NCBI GenBank assembly: GCA_900298995.1
Contig: OMIC01000007.1
Coordinates: 62,001 to 126,000 of the forward strand
From: Hyphomicrobiaceae bacterium
Lineage (GTDB): Bacteria > Pseudomonadota > Alphaproteobacteria > Rhizobiales > Aestuariivirgaceae
Length of the DNA: 64,000 nucleotides
Reading direction: 5' to 3'
Below the pieces are notes generated by a model. The model did not search any database, was not told the origin of the DNA, and saw only the letters and a list, made by a program, of their open reading frames with translations. Positions within the stretch are counted from its first letter, which is position 1. Every line of letters starts with the position of its first letter. Position numbers and translations under genes: made by a program. Positions 55,495-64,000 of this stretch are shown here, in pieces.

Positions 55495-55890
55495 TCATCG
55501 ACTAGAGCCGCCCTTCGGCGGCTGGTTTGAACCAATGCGCTCCTTTGCCGGAGGCACCCTGTTGGCGGCCCGCGCCATGTTCAGGATACCGGCTCCGAAG
55601 CCGAGGAGCAGTAGAATGATCAGACCGAAGGGCTTGGTGCCCAACAGCCAATCCACGCCGTAGCCGATGAGGCCGCCGACCAGCGTTCCGGCGACGAACT
55701 CGCTCGCAAGCCGGTAGCCCTTGGCATAGCCAGAGGCGCCCTCGAGGCTTGCGGGCGGTTTCGCACTCTCGGCCTGCTCGGACCGCTCCGCCGCAATGCG
55801 GCCGGACAGGTCCTTGAGGCGGGCCGACAGGTCGCCCAGCTCGGGCCGAGACACGTGTTCCGCAGACTGCTCGTCGCTCGGTTTCGCCAT
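55495..55890 (-). CDS. atpI: ATP synthase assembly protein AtpI
   Basis: AtpI helps c-ring assembly. The 131-residue protein has a charged, soluble N-terminal half (residues 1-60) and two membrane helices (about 68-88 and 93-113) with GGLIGYGVDWLLGTKPFGLI between them. AGAGGTC precedes the start. It is the first gene of the operon and has a good promoter upstream. Confidence 0.9.
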   Translation of the reverse strand: MAKPSDEQSAEHVSRPELGDLSARLKDLSGRIAAERSEQAESAKPPASLEGASGYAKGYRLASEFVAGTLVGGLIGYGVDWLLGTKPFGLIILLLLGFGAGILNMARAANRVPPAKERIGSNQPPKGGSSR

Positions 55891-55952
55891 CAGACAGACC
55901 TCTAGGCAAACAGCGGGTGAGCTCGGAAAACATCCCCTTCCAAAGCGGGCGC

Positions 55953-55981
55953 AACATAGTTGCGGGTCCAGTGGCTGTCAA
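55953..55981 (-). promoter_or_regulatory. Sigma70 promoter of the atp F0 operon
   Basis: On the minus strand TTGACA (55981-55976) and TATGTT (55958-55953) are exactly 17 bases apart, the strongest promoter match I see in the window. The ATG of atpI is about 60 bases downstream. The remaining bases up to the HAD gene at 56063 hold no gene. Confidence 0.72.
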
Positions 55982-56063
55982 GCGACGGTTTCCATCTCTA
56001 ACGCATTGAATTTAAAGAGAATTAATTGCCTGTCTGTCTCTGCGTCGATTCGCGCGGCAGGCC

Positions 56064-56678
56064 TCAGGAGGATAGGATGCCGGACCCGGCCAGTCGCGCC
56101 CTCAACTGCTCCGGCGTGGTGAAGAGATGCGCCGTCATGCCAACCGCTTCCGCCCCGGCCACATTGTCCGCATTGTCGTCTATGAAGAGGCAGGTGGAAG
56201 CGTCGAGCTGGTTCCTGTGGAGCAGCCTCCGGTAGATGGCGGCGTCGGGCTTCACCAGACGCTCTTCGCCCGAGACGACGATGTCCCGGAACAGGCTGAG
56301 GAAGCCGAAGCGGCCGCGGGTCTCGCGGAACTTGTCCTGATGCCAGTTGGTAATGGCGTAAACGGGCGTGCCCTGCGCTGACAGCGCCTCGAGGATCGCA
56401 ACGCTTCCCGCGATGGGCCCGACTATGGTCTCGGCCCAGCGGCTGTCATAGGCAGCGATGGCATCGGCGTGGGCGGGGTGTCGGGCGATTGCCTCCGCGA
56501 TGCCGTCTTCAAAGCTGCGGCCGCGATCCTGCTCGTGGTTCCACGCGGCCGTGCACACATGGCCTATGAACCAATCGACCTCGGCTTCGCTGGCAAAAAT
56601 CTTGCGGTAGAGCGCGCGCGGATCCCAGCGGATCAGAACATTGCCGATATCGAAGACGACATTCATGCCGCCACTCAT
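56064..56678 (-). CDS. HAD-family hydrolase (YihX-like)
   Basis: This 204-residue HAD IA phosphatase has motif I FDIGNVLIRWDP (DxGN form, as in YihX), motif II ITNWHQ, motif III KPDAAIYR and motif IV FIDDNADN. It starts at 56678 with an ATGA overlap on the smc stop, so it is cotranslated with smc. The ATG four codons later is an alternative. Its job beside smc is unknown. It resembles the HAD at 28932-29543 in fold. Confidence 0.85.
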   Translation of the reverse strand: MSGGMNVVFDIGNVLIRWDPRALYRKIFASEAEVDWFIGHVCTAAWNHEQDRGRSFEDGIAEAIARHPAHADAIAAYDSRWAETIVGPIAGSVAILEALSAQGTPVYAITNWHQDKFRETRGRFGFLSLFRDIVVSGEERLVKPDAAIYRRLLHRNQLDASTCLFIDDNADNVAGAEAVGMTAHLFTTPEQLRARLAGSGILSS

Positions 56679-59600
56679 GCGGACTGGGCGACAACCATGG
56701 TTTCGGCCTCGGCAAGATTGACCGACACCAGCTGCGATACGCCGCGCTCAAGCATCGTGACACCGAATAGCCGGTGCATGCGGGCCATGGAAAGAGCATG
56801 GTGCGTGATGATCAGGAAGCGTGTCTCGGTGCGTTCAAGCATCGCATCGAGGAGATTGCAGAAGCGCTCCACATTGTGGTCGTCGAGCGGGGCGTCGACT
56901 TCGTCCAGCACGCAGATCGGCGATGGATTGGTCAGGAATACCGCAAAGATCAGCGACATGGCGGTGAGCGTCTGCTCGCCGCCAGAGAGAAGCGACAGGG
57001 TGGTCGGCTTCTTGCCGGGGGGATTTGCGATGATCTCGAGGCCGGCCTCCAGCGGGTCGTCCGACTCGATCAGATGCAGTTCGGCCTTGCCGCCGCCGAA
57101 GAGGGTGGTGAAAAGCTCGCCGAATTTCTGGTTCACGCTGCCGAATGCATCCAGCAGGCGTTGCCGCCCCTCGCGGTTGAGGCTCGAGATGCCACCGCGC
57201 AGCTTGTTGATGGCCTGGATGAGGTCATCGCGTTCCTTGACCAGTCCCTCGAGCTGGGCAGCGACCTCATTTGCTTCCTCGTCAGCCCGCAGATTGACTC
57301 CACCCAGCCGCTCGCGGTCCTCGCGCAGGCCCTGCAGCTTGCGCTCGATCTCGCTGGCACCCTGAATGTCGTCCGTTTCGAGGCCGGCCGTCGCCAGAAC
57401 CTCCTCAGGCCCGCATTGCAGCGTTTCCGCGATACGTTGCACGGCGGCTTCAAGCCGGCTGGTGCTGGACTCGAGGTGCGCACCCAGACGGGCATGGTCC
57501 TCGCGCGCCGCGGCCAGCAGCTCCTGCACGGCGCGCAGCTCCTGATCGGCCTGGCGCACGTCATTCTCGGCCGCCTGAAGCGCATCGGATGCTTCGCGCT
57601 TGCCGGCTTCCGCCTCGGCCAGCGTGTTCATCAGCTTGAGACGCCGCTCTGCAAGCAGTTGCGGCAGTGCGGCAAGCTCGGCAATTGTGGAGCGCGTCTC
57701 GCTGGCTCGCACCGTCAACTGGTCGATCTGTTCATGCGCGCGCGCTGCACGGGCTGTCCACTGCACCATCTCGCGTGCGATGGCTTCGATGCGTCCGGCG
57801 CGGGTGCTGGCTTCGCGTTCCAGCCCGTCATGGGCGGCACGCGCTTCGGCATAGGCAGCGCGCTCGCGGTTGACAGCATCACGCAGTCCATTGAGCGCTG
57901 TCTGCAGACCCTCGAGCACCGGCAGGCCTTCGGCCTCTGCAGTCGCCGCGGCCAGTCCGGCGCGACCTTCCTCCAGCGCTTCGGAAATCCGGCGCTGGGC
58001 TTCGTCGAGCGCACTGGTCTGGGCCAGGCGTTCAGCGGCCTGACGCTCATGGGTGGCCAGGGCCCGGCGGGCAAAGTCGACGGCCGACATTGCTGCCCGG
58101 TGCCCTTCGCGCTTGTCGCGCTCGACTCGTACCGCAGCTTCGACAGCGGCGCGGGCGTCGTCGAACAAGATCCGGGACGCCTCGGAAGCTGCGATGGCTT
58201 CCGTCATTTCGACTTCGAGCAGCGCGAGGCGGTTGCGCTCGGCCAGCCGCTTGGCGGCGGCCGATGGGGCGTCAGCGGCCGCCGTGAAACCGTCCCAGCG
58301 CCAGCAGTCTCCCTCGCGCGAGACAAGGCGCTGGCCCGGGCGGAGCTGTGGTTGCAGGGCTTGGCCGAGTTCACGCGAGACCACACCGATGTGGCCCAGA
58401 CGGCGCTGCAGTGCAGCCGGAGCTTCCACGAAGCGGCTGAGCTGTTCAGCTCCGTCCGGCAGCGGAGCGGTCTCCGGGAGCGGAGGCAGACCGCGCCAGT
58501 GAACAGGGGCGCCCTCGTCGGCGGAAGCATCAATGTCATCACCCAGCGCAGCACCGAGTGCTGCTTCATAACCCTGGGTGACGCTGAGCTGATCGACCAG
58601 CGGTGGCCACAGATCGCCTCCGCCCGCCTTGAGCAGTTTCGTCAGGGTGCGGACTTCCGTCTGCAGGCGGTCGGCCTTGCGTCGGGCCTCGTCATGGGCG
58701 GAGCGGTATTCGGATTCAGTTCCGCGCGCCAGCCGGACGGCTGTTTCGGCCTCGGATGCTGCTTGTTCGAATTCCGTCGCTTCGGTGATCGCATGTTCGA
58801 CGGCAGCTGCCAGGATCTGTGCATCGCCATCGACGCTGAAGCGGGCGAGCAGTGCATCGCGCTTGGTCTGTGTCTCGGACAATTCGCGGTCCAGCCGCGA
58901 GACACGCGCGCTGTGTTCCTCGATCGAACGGAGAATGGCGTTGCGCCGCGCCGTCAGTTCCGAGAGACGCGCACTGGCTTCGTCCGCCGCCTCCTGGGCG
59001 CGGGACAGGGCCTCGGCCGCTTCCTGGAGTGCCACGGCCGCGGCAGCGCGCGCCTCAGTGCCGGACTCTTGCTGGGCCTTGAGTTCGGTATCCTCTCCGG
59101 AGAGCTGTTCCAGCACGCGGCCGGTGTCGGTCAGCAGTTCCTGTTCACGCTGGAGATCGGACCCGATCTGCTCGACGCGCTGTTCCAGTTCCTTGCGGCG
59201 CTCCGCGGCGCGGCGTTCTTCTTCGTCGAGCGCGTTGCGCTCATGACTCACCCGCTGCAGCACGGCGGCGCGGACCGCTTCCTGTTCACGCAGTGCTGGC
59301 AGTTTCTCGCCCAGATCGTCACGCAGGCGAAGCTTCTCTGAGGCAGCGCGCGTGTGTTCGGCGAGAATCCGCGTGGCCTCATCGAGAGCAGCGGAATCCT
59401 GCGCGCAGCTCTCGGCCGCGTCCTTCCAGTTCACATAATGCCCCATCGCCTCCAGCCTGCGGATTTCGGCGGACAGGCCCTTGTACTTGACGGCCTGCCG
59501 CGCCTGCCGCTTGAGGCTGTTGAGCTGTGTCTCGAGCTGGGCGGTGACATCGTCGAGGCGTGTGAGGTTCTGCTCGGCGGCGCGGAGCTTGAGCTCCGCC

Positions 59601-60136
59601 TCGTGGCGACGGGTGTGCAGACCGGTGATGCCGGCTGCCTCCTCGAGGATCAGACGACGTGCCTGTGGCTTGGCGTTGATGATCTCGCTGATCTGTCCCT
59701 GCCGGACGAGTGCGGGAGAGCGAGCGCCGGTCGAGACGTCGGCGAACAGAAGCTGGACGTCGCGGGCGCGCACGTCGCGGCCATTGATGCGGTAGGCCGA
59801 GCCTTCCTCGCGTTCGATACGCCGAGAGATCTCAAGCGTCTCCTGGTCATTGTATGGCTGTGGGGCACTCCCGTCATCGTTGACGAGTGTCACCAGGACT
59901 TCGGCCATGTTGCGCGCCGGGCGCTGCGTCGTACCTGAAAAGATCACGTCATCCATGCCCGTTGCGCGCATGGACTTGTATGAGCTTTCGCCCATCACCC
60001 AGCGCAGCGCTTCAAGCAGGTTCGACTTGCCGCAGCCATTGGGACCGACGATTCCGGTGAGGCCCGGTTCAATGAGAAGGTCCGTCGGTTCAACGAAGGA
60101 CTTGAACCCCGAAAGCCGCAGCCGTGTGAATTTCAT
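56675..60136 (-). CDS. smc: Chromosome segregation protein SMC
   Basis: SMC is the ATPase of the bacterial condensin complex. The 1153-residue protein has an N-terminal Walker A (GPNGCGKS, 31-38), two long Glu/Arg/Ala-rich coiled coils, a central hinge (around residues 500-620) and a C-terminal head with LSGGEQTLTAMSL (about 1045) and the Walker B VLDEVDAPLDD (about 1078). I chose the ATG at 60136 (MKFTRLRLSGFKSF); the 36-codon upstream extension is not homologous. DsbA-like is upstream and HAD downstream. The 855-codon frame on the opposite strand is a shadow. Confidence 0.95.
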   Translation of the reverse strand: MKFTRLRLSGFKSFVEPTDLLIEPGLTGIVGPNGCGKSNLLEALRWVMGESSYKSMRATGMDDVIFSGTTQRPARNMAEVLVTLVNDDGSAPQPYNDQETLEISRRIEREEGSAYRINGRDVRARDVQLLFADVSTGARSPALVRQGQISEIINAKPQARRLILEEAAGITGLHTRRHEAELKLRAAEQNLTRLDDVTAQLETQLNSLKRQARQAVKYKGLSAEIRRLEAMGHYVNWKDAAESCAQDSAALDEATRILAEHTRAASEKLRLRDDLGEKLPALREQEAVRAAVLQRVSHERNALDEEERRAAERRKELEQRVEQIGSDLQREQELLTDTGRVLEQLSGEDTELKAQQESGTEARAAAAVALQEAAEALSRAQEAADEASARLSELTARRNAILRSIEEHSARVSRLDRELSETQTKRDALLARFSVDGDAQILAAAVEHAITEATEFEQAASEAETAVRLARGTESEYRSAHDEARRKADRLQTEVRTLTKLLKAGGGDLWPPLVDQLSVTQGYEAALGAALGDDIDASADEGAPVHWRGLPPLPETAPLPDGAEQLSRFVEAPAALQRRLGHIGVVSRELGQALQPQLRPGQRLVSREGDCWRWDGFTAAADAPSAAAKRLAERNRLALLEVEMTEAIAASEASRILFDDARAAVEAAVRVERDKREGHRAAMSAVDFARRALATHERQAAERLAQTSALDEAQRRISEALEEGRAGLAAATAEAEGLPVLEGLQTALNGLRDAVNRERAAYAEARAAHDGLEREASTRAGRIEAIAREMVQWTARAARAHEQIDQLTVRASETRSTIAELAALPQLLAERRLKLMNTLAEAEAGKREASDALQAAENDVRQADQELRAVQELLAAAREDHARLGAHLESSTSRLEAAVQRIAETLQCGPEEVLATAGLETDDIQGASEIERKLQGLREDRERLGGVNLRADEEANEVAAQLEGLVKERDDLIQAINKLRGGISSLNREGRQRLLDAFGSVNQKFGELFTTLFGGGKAELHLIESDDPLEAGLEIIANPPGKKPTTLSLLSGGEQTLTAMSLIFAVFLTNPSPICVLDEVDAPLDDHNVERFCNLLDAMLERTETRFLIITHHALSMARMHRLFGVTMLERGVSQLVSVNLAEAETMVVAQSA

Positions 60137-60176
60137 CTTTGTATCCAGCCTCTGTCTTGCCGCCCCGGCGCTACGC

Positions 60177-60797
60177 TCACAGCAGCTTGTCGATTTCTGC
60201 CTTGAGCGTGTCGTAGGTCTGTTCGCCAACAAGTTGCGTGCCATTCAGGAAGAAGGTCGGCGTACCCTTCACCCCGAACTTCACGCCACCGTCGCGGATT
60301 TCTATGATGCCCTTGGCGAGCGACTCATCCTTCAGCGTGTCATTGAACTTCTGCTCGCTGAAACCGGCTTGCTTGGCGATGTTGAGAAGCCCCTCGGCGG
60401 GGTTCTGCGACCAACTCTCCAGCGTGTCGAAGAAGACGCTGATCAGAGGAAAATAGGACTCCTTCGGTGCTGCGCGGGCGATCATGAATGCGGCCAGCGC
60501 CGCGTCGTTCAGCGGAAACTCGCGGAAGACGAAACGGATCTTGCCGGTATCGACATAGTCGGCCTTGAGTTTCGGCCAGACATCCTTGTGGAAGGCTGCG
60601 CAATGCGGACAGGTGGCCGAGGCATATTCCACAATGGTGACCTTGGCGTCCTCACCGGCCCCGAGTGCCATGTCGCCGAGGGATGGCGGCTTGAGCAGTT
60701 CGGCCAGGTCGACAGCGGCGAGGGAAGGAGAAACGGCTGCGAGGGCGGCGCAGGCCGTCCCGAGGCTGAGAAGGCGTCGGCGTGAAATCTTGTCCAT
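60177..60797 (-). CDS. DsbA-family thiol:disulfide oxidoreductase, Tat-type signal
   Basis: This 206-residue protein is a DsbA/DsbG-type thioredoxin-fold oxidoreductase with the active site CPHC (in ATCPHCAAFHKD). The cis-Pro region VKGTPTFFLNG is also present. The N-terminus has SRRRLLSLG followed by a hydrophobic segment, a plausible Tat signal. It is expected to act in the periplasm. It lies between dciA and smc on the same strand. Confidence 0.88.
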   Translation of the reverse strand: MDKISRRRLLSLGTACAALAAVSPSLAAVDLAELLKPPSLGDMALGAGEDAKVTIVEYASATCPHCAAFHKDVWPKLKADYVDTGKIRFVFREFPLNDAALAAFMIARAAPKESYFPLISVFFDTLESWSQNPAEGLLNIAKQAGFSEQKFNDTLKDESLAKGIIEIRDGGVKFGVKGTPTFFLNGTQLVGEQTYDTLKAEIDKLL

Positions 60798-60836
60798 GTC
60801 GCTTACCTACTAGATGTTGAGGGGTGGAACCACACG

Positions 60837-61310
60837 TTATTTGCCTTGTGGAGAACTCCGACCCTTGGCCGCCACCGACCGCCCGAGGCGTTCCAGCGCA
60901 GTCTTGAGGGGGCCGGACTCGACCTTTTCAAGCTCTTGCTCGCAAACAGGTTTTTCAGGCAGCGGGGCGCGCGCGCGGGGGCGGTTCGGAAGCTGCGTGG
61001 CCTGCACCACCTTGATCGCGCCGATGGCGCCGTAGCCAAAGAAACTGTTGATGCGTGCGATGATGCGGGACGCTTCATATTGTAGCCCGAGCGCATGGCC
61101 CGGTGCTGCCCGGATGACAAGCGTGCCGCCTTGTTTCCGGGCCTCTTCGACAGCGGTTCTGGGCCATCTGATTCGCTCGGGGGCTGAAACGGCTGCCAGC
61201 TCCGCGCCGACAATGGCCTCCCAATTGGCCACGGCGTCGGCGGCGGCAAATCCGTAGCGCGCGAATGTCGCTCTGGTGATCTCGCGGAAATGCTTTGAGA
61301 GGGTTTCCAT
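60837..61310 (-). CDS. dciA: DciA/DUF721 family protein
   Basis: This 157-residue protein matches DUF721 (DciA, which loads the replicative helicase DnaB in bacteria lacking DnaC). The motif order is ANWEAIVGAELAAVSAPERIRW, then GGTLVIRAAPGHALGLQYEASRIIARINSFFG. The basic, Pro-rich C-terminal tail is typical of alphaproteobacterial members. I use the ATG at 61310. It is divergent from mutY. Confidence 0.85.
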   Translation of the reverse strand: METLSKHFREITRATFARYGFAAADAVANWEAIVGAELAAVSAPERIRWPRTAVEEARKQGGTLVIRAAPGHALGLQYEASRIIARINSFFGYGAIGAIKVVQATQLPNRPRARAPLPEKPVCEQELEKVESGPLKTALERLGRSVAAKGRSSPQGK

Positions 61311-61364
61311 TGCCGGGGCTGCAGGCTGCTCTATACGGAGATCGCTATAACAGGAGTCGCTTGT
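61311..61364. promoter_or_regulatory. Divergent dciA/mutY promoter region
   Basis: This 54-bp region contains TATAAC (61346-61351), a TATACG element (61332-61337) 16 bases after TTGCCG (61310-61315), and an AGGAGTC ribosome-binding site that includes a GANTC site at 61354-61358. The precise promoter assignments are uncertain. Confidence 0.4.
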
Positions 61365-62465
61365 TTGCGCAGCAGCGTGGCCAGAAAAGGGCCGGGACCG
61401 CAGGCCGCACGCCGGCTTCTCGCGTGGTACGATGTCCATGCCCGGGTCCTGCCATGGCGGGAGGTGCCCGGCGTCATGCCGGATCCTTACCGCGTATGGC
61501 TTTCGGAGATCATGCTGCAGCAGACCACCGTTCAGGCGGTCAAAGGCTATTTCGAGCGTTTCCTTGCAAAGTGGCCAGATGTCGGGGCGCTGGCTTCCGC
61601 GCCGCTGGACGACGTGCTCAAGGCCTGGGCAGGACTGGGCTATTACGCCAGAGCACGCAACCTCCACGCCTGTGCGAAGGAAGTTGCCCAGCATCACGGC
61701 GGGCGGTTTCCGGAGACGGAGGCAGCGCTTCGCGGCCTGCCCGGGATCGGGCCCTATACAGCAGCCGCCATCGCCGCCATTGCCTTCGGCGGACGTCATG
61801 CTGCTGTCGATGGCAATGTCGAGCGGGTCATTACCCGCCTCCATGCAATCGAGACACCACTACCTGCCGCAAAGGCTGACATCCGGGAACGGGCCCAGGC
61901 GCTGGTGCCCAGCGCGCGTGCAGGTGATTTTGCCCAGGCCATGATGGACCTGGGTGCCACCATCTGCACGCCGCGTGCGCCGGACTGCGGCCGTTGCCCG
62001 TTCGCTGCGTGCTGTGAGGGGCGGAAGTCCGGAATTGCTGAAACGCTGCCGCGCAAGGCACCGCGCAAAGAGCGCCCCGTGCGTCACGGGACCGCGTTCT
62101 GGATCGAACGGGGTGATGGCGCCGTGCTGCTGCGGCGCCGACCCGAGCGCGGTTTGCTTGGCGGCATGATGGAAGTACCCACGACGGCCTGGGGCGCGCC
62201 GCCCGCCAAAGCCGAACGCGAAGCGCCGCTCGCGGCGCACTGGAACGCGCTATCCGGCGAAGTCCATCACAGCTTCACGCATTTTGATCTGGTGCTGATC
62301 GTCTGGCGTGCCCGGCATGTGATGGACGGGGCCTTGCGCGACAATGGCGACTACCGATGGGTGATGCCGGAGGATCTCTCCAGCGAGGCATTGCCGACCG
62401 TCATGCGTAAGGTGGTTGCGCATGCGCGGGGCAAAGCAGAAACACCGCGCCGCAAGCGACTCTGA
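61365..62465 (+). CDS. mutY: A/G-specific adenine glycosylase
   Basis: MutY removes adenine mispaired with 8-oxoguanine. The 366-residue protein has SEIMLQQTTVQAV, a helix-hairpin-helix LPGIGPYTAAAI, the [4Fe-4S] cysteines in CTPRAPDCGRCPFAACC and a C-terminal NUDIX-like MutT domain (VRHGTAFWIERGDGAVLLRRRP). A TTG start at 61365 lies 8 bases after AGGAG; a GTG at 61377 is a weaker alternative. It is convergent with ccrM. Confidence 0.93.
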   Translation: MRSSVARKGPGPQAARRLLAWYDVHARVLPWREVPGVMPDPYRVWLSEIMLQQTTVQAVKGYFERFLAKWPDVGALASAPLDDVLKAWAGLGYYARARNLHACAKEVAQHHGGRFPETEAALRGLPGIGPYTAAAIAAIAFGGRHAAVDGNVERVITRLHAIETPLPAAKADIRERAQALVPSARAGDFAQAMMDLGATICTPRAPDCGRCPFAACCEGRKSGIAETLPRKAPRKERPVRHGTAFWIERGDGAVLLRRRPERGLLGGMMEVPTTAWGAPPAKAEREAPLAAHWNALSGEVHHSFTHFDLVLIVWRARHVMDGALRDNGDYRWVMPEDLSSEALPTVMRKVVAHARGKAETPRRKRL

Positions 62466-62469
62466 AAGC

Positions 62470-64000
<1,531 letters not shown>

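Noticed and set aside
56774-59341. 855-codon plus-strand frame opposite smc
   Set aside because: It lies wholly inside smc on the other strand; Leu/Gly/Gln-rich composition and lack of any domain mark it as a shadow.

Overview
The window looks like chromosome of an alphaproteobacterium, most likely from the Hyphomicrobiales (Rhizobiales) side. Evidence: strongly GC-rich codon usage; a CcrM-type GANTC methyltransferase; an F0-only ATP synthase operon with separate b and b' subunits; an aa3 cytochrome oxidase cluster ordered ctaC-ctaD-ctaB-(small ORF)-ctaG-ctaE-DUF983-SURF1; an invasion-associated-locus-B protein beside tldD; and the block rnhB-ccrM-mutY-dciA-dsbA-smc. I inferred this from gene content and order and did not run any phylogeny. 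I found no tRNA, rRNA, CRISPR array, insertion sequence or prophage.

Layout. (1) 1-10.4 kb is a sugar-utilisation island. A CUT1-type ABC transporter (5'-truncated binding protein, two permeases, ATPase), a small membrane protein, a PfkB kinase and a short-chain dehydrogenase lie on the + strand. They converge on a minus-strand operon of a ketose 3-epimerase-like isomerase, a Tm-1-like/UPF0261 protein, a tandem SRPBCC protein and a second dehydrogenase. A LacI-type palindrome precedes the minus-strand operon. (2) 10.4-17.9 kb holds a His-rich Ni/Co-transporter-like protein, a metallo-beta-lactamase-fold hydrolase and a spermidine/putrescine-type ABC transporter, divergent from a TetR regulator that is followed by an omega-amino acid:pyruvate aminotransferase. 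(3) 18-31.7 kb is mostly housekeeping: a degenerate EAL membrane protein, a HAD phosphatase, ribF, an EamA exporter, a DUF4170 protein, cysQ-like, pmbA, ubiA, rsmE, gshA, MATE, HAD, tldD and ialB. (4) 32-41.6 kb is the cytochrome c oxidase operon with assembly factors, then thrC, an M16 peptidase and a GNAT acetyltransferase. (5) 41.7-48.4 kb carries a membrane c-di-GMP phosphodiesterase-type protein, yqgE, a DsbD-N-like protein, a peroxiredoxin, rnhA and ispH. (6) 48.4-53.2 kb is a tandem glycine riboswitch driving gcvT-gcvH-gcvP. (7) 53.2-56 kb is atpI-atpB-atpE-atpF'-atpF. (8) 56-64 kb holds a HAD hydrolase, smc, dsbA-like, dciA, mutY, ccrM and a partial rnhB.

How it works together. The first 17 kb is accessory nutrient uptake and catabolism under local regulators. 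The rest is energy metabolism, one-carbon metabolism and chromosome maintenance. Genes within operons are tightly packed, many with 4-base ATGA/GTGA start-stop overlaps.

The most interesting signals are the ccrM upstream region (three GANTC sites spaced 10 and 11 bp, plus a CtrA-like half-site), a GANTC site at the exact dyad centre of the potD/tetR intergenic palindrome, and the rare-ketose island with its internally duplicated SRPBCC protein. Nothing here is clearly a new defence or mobile system.
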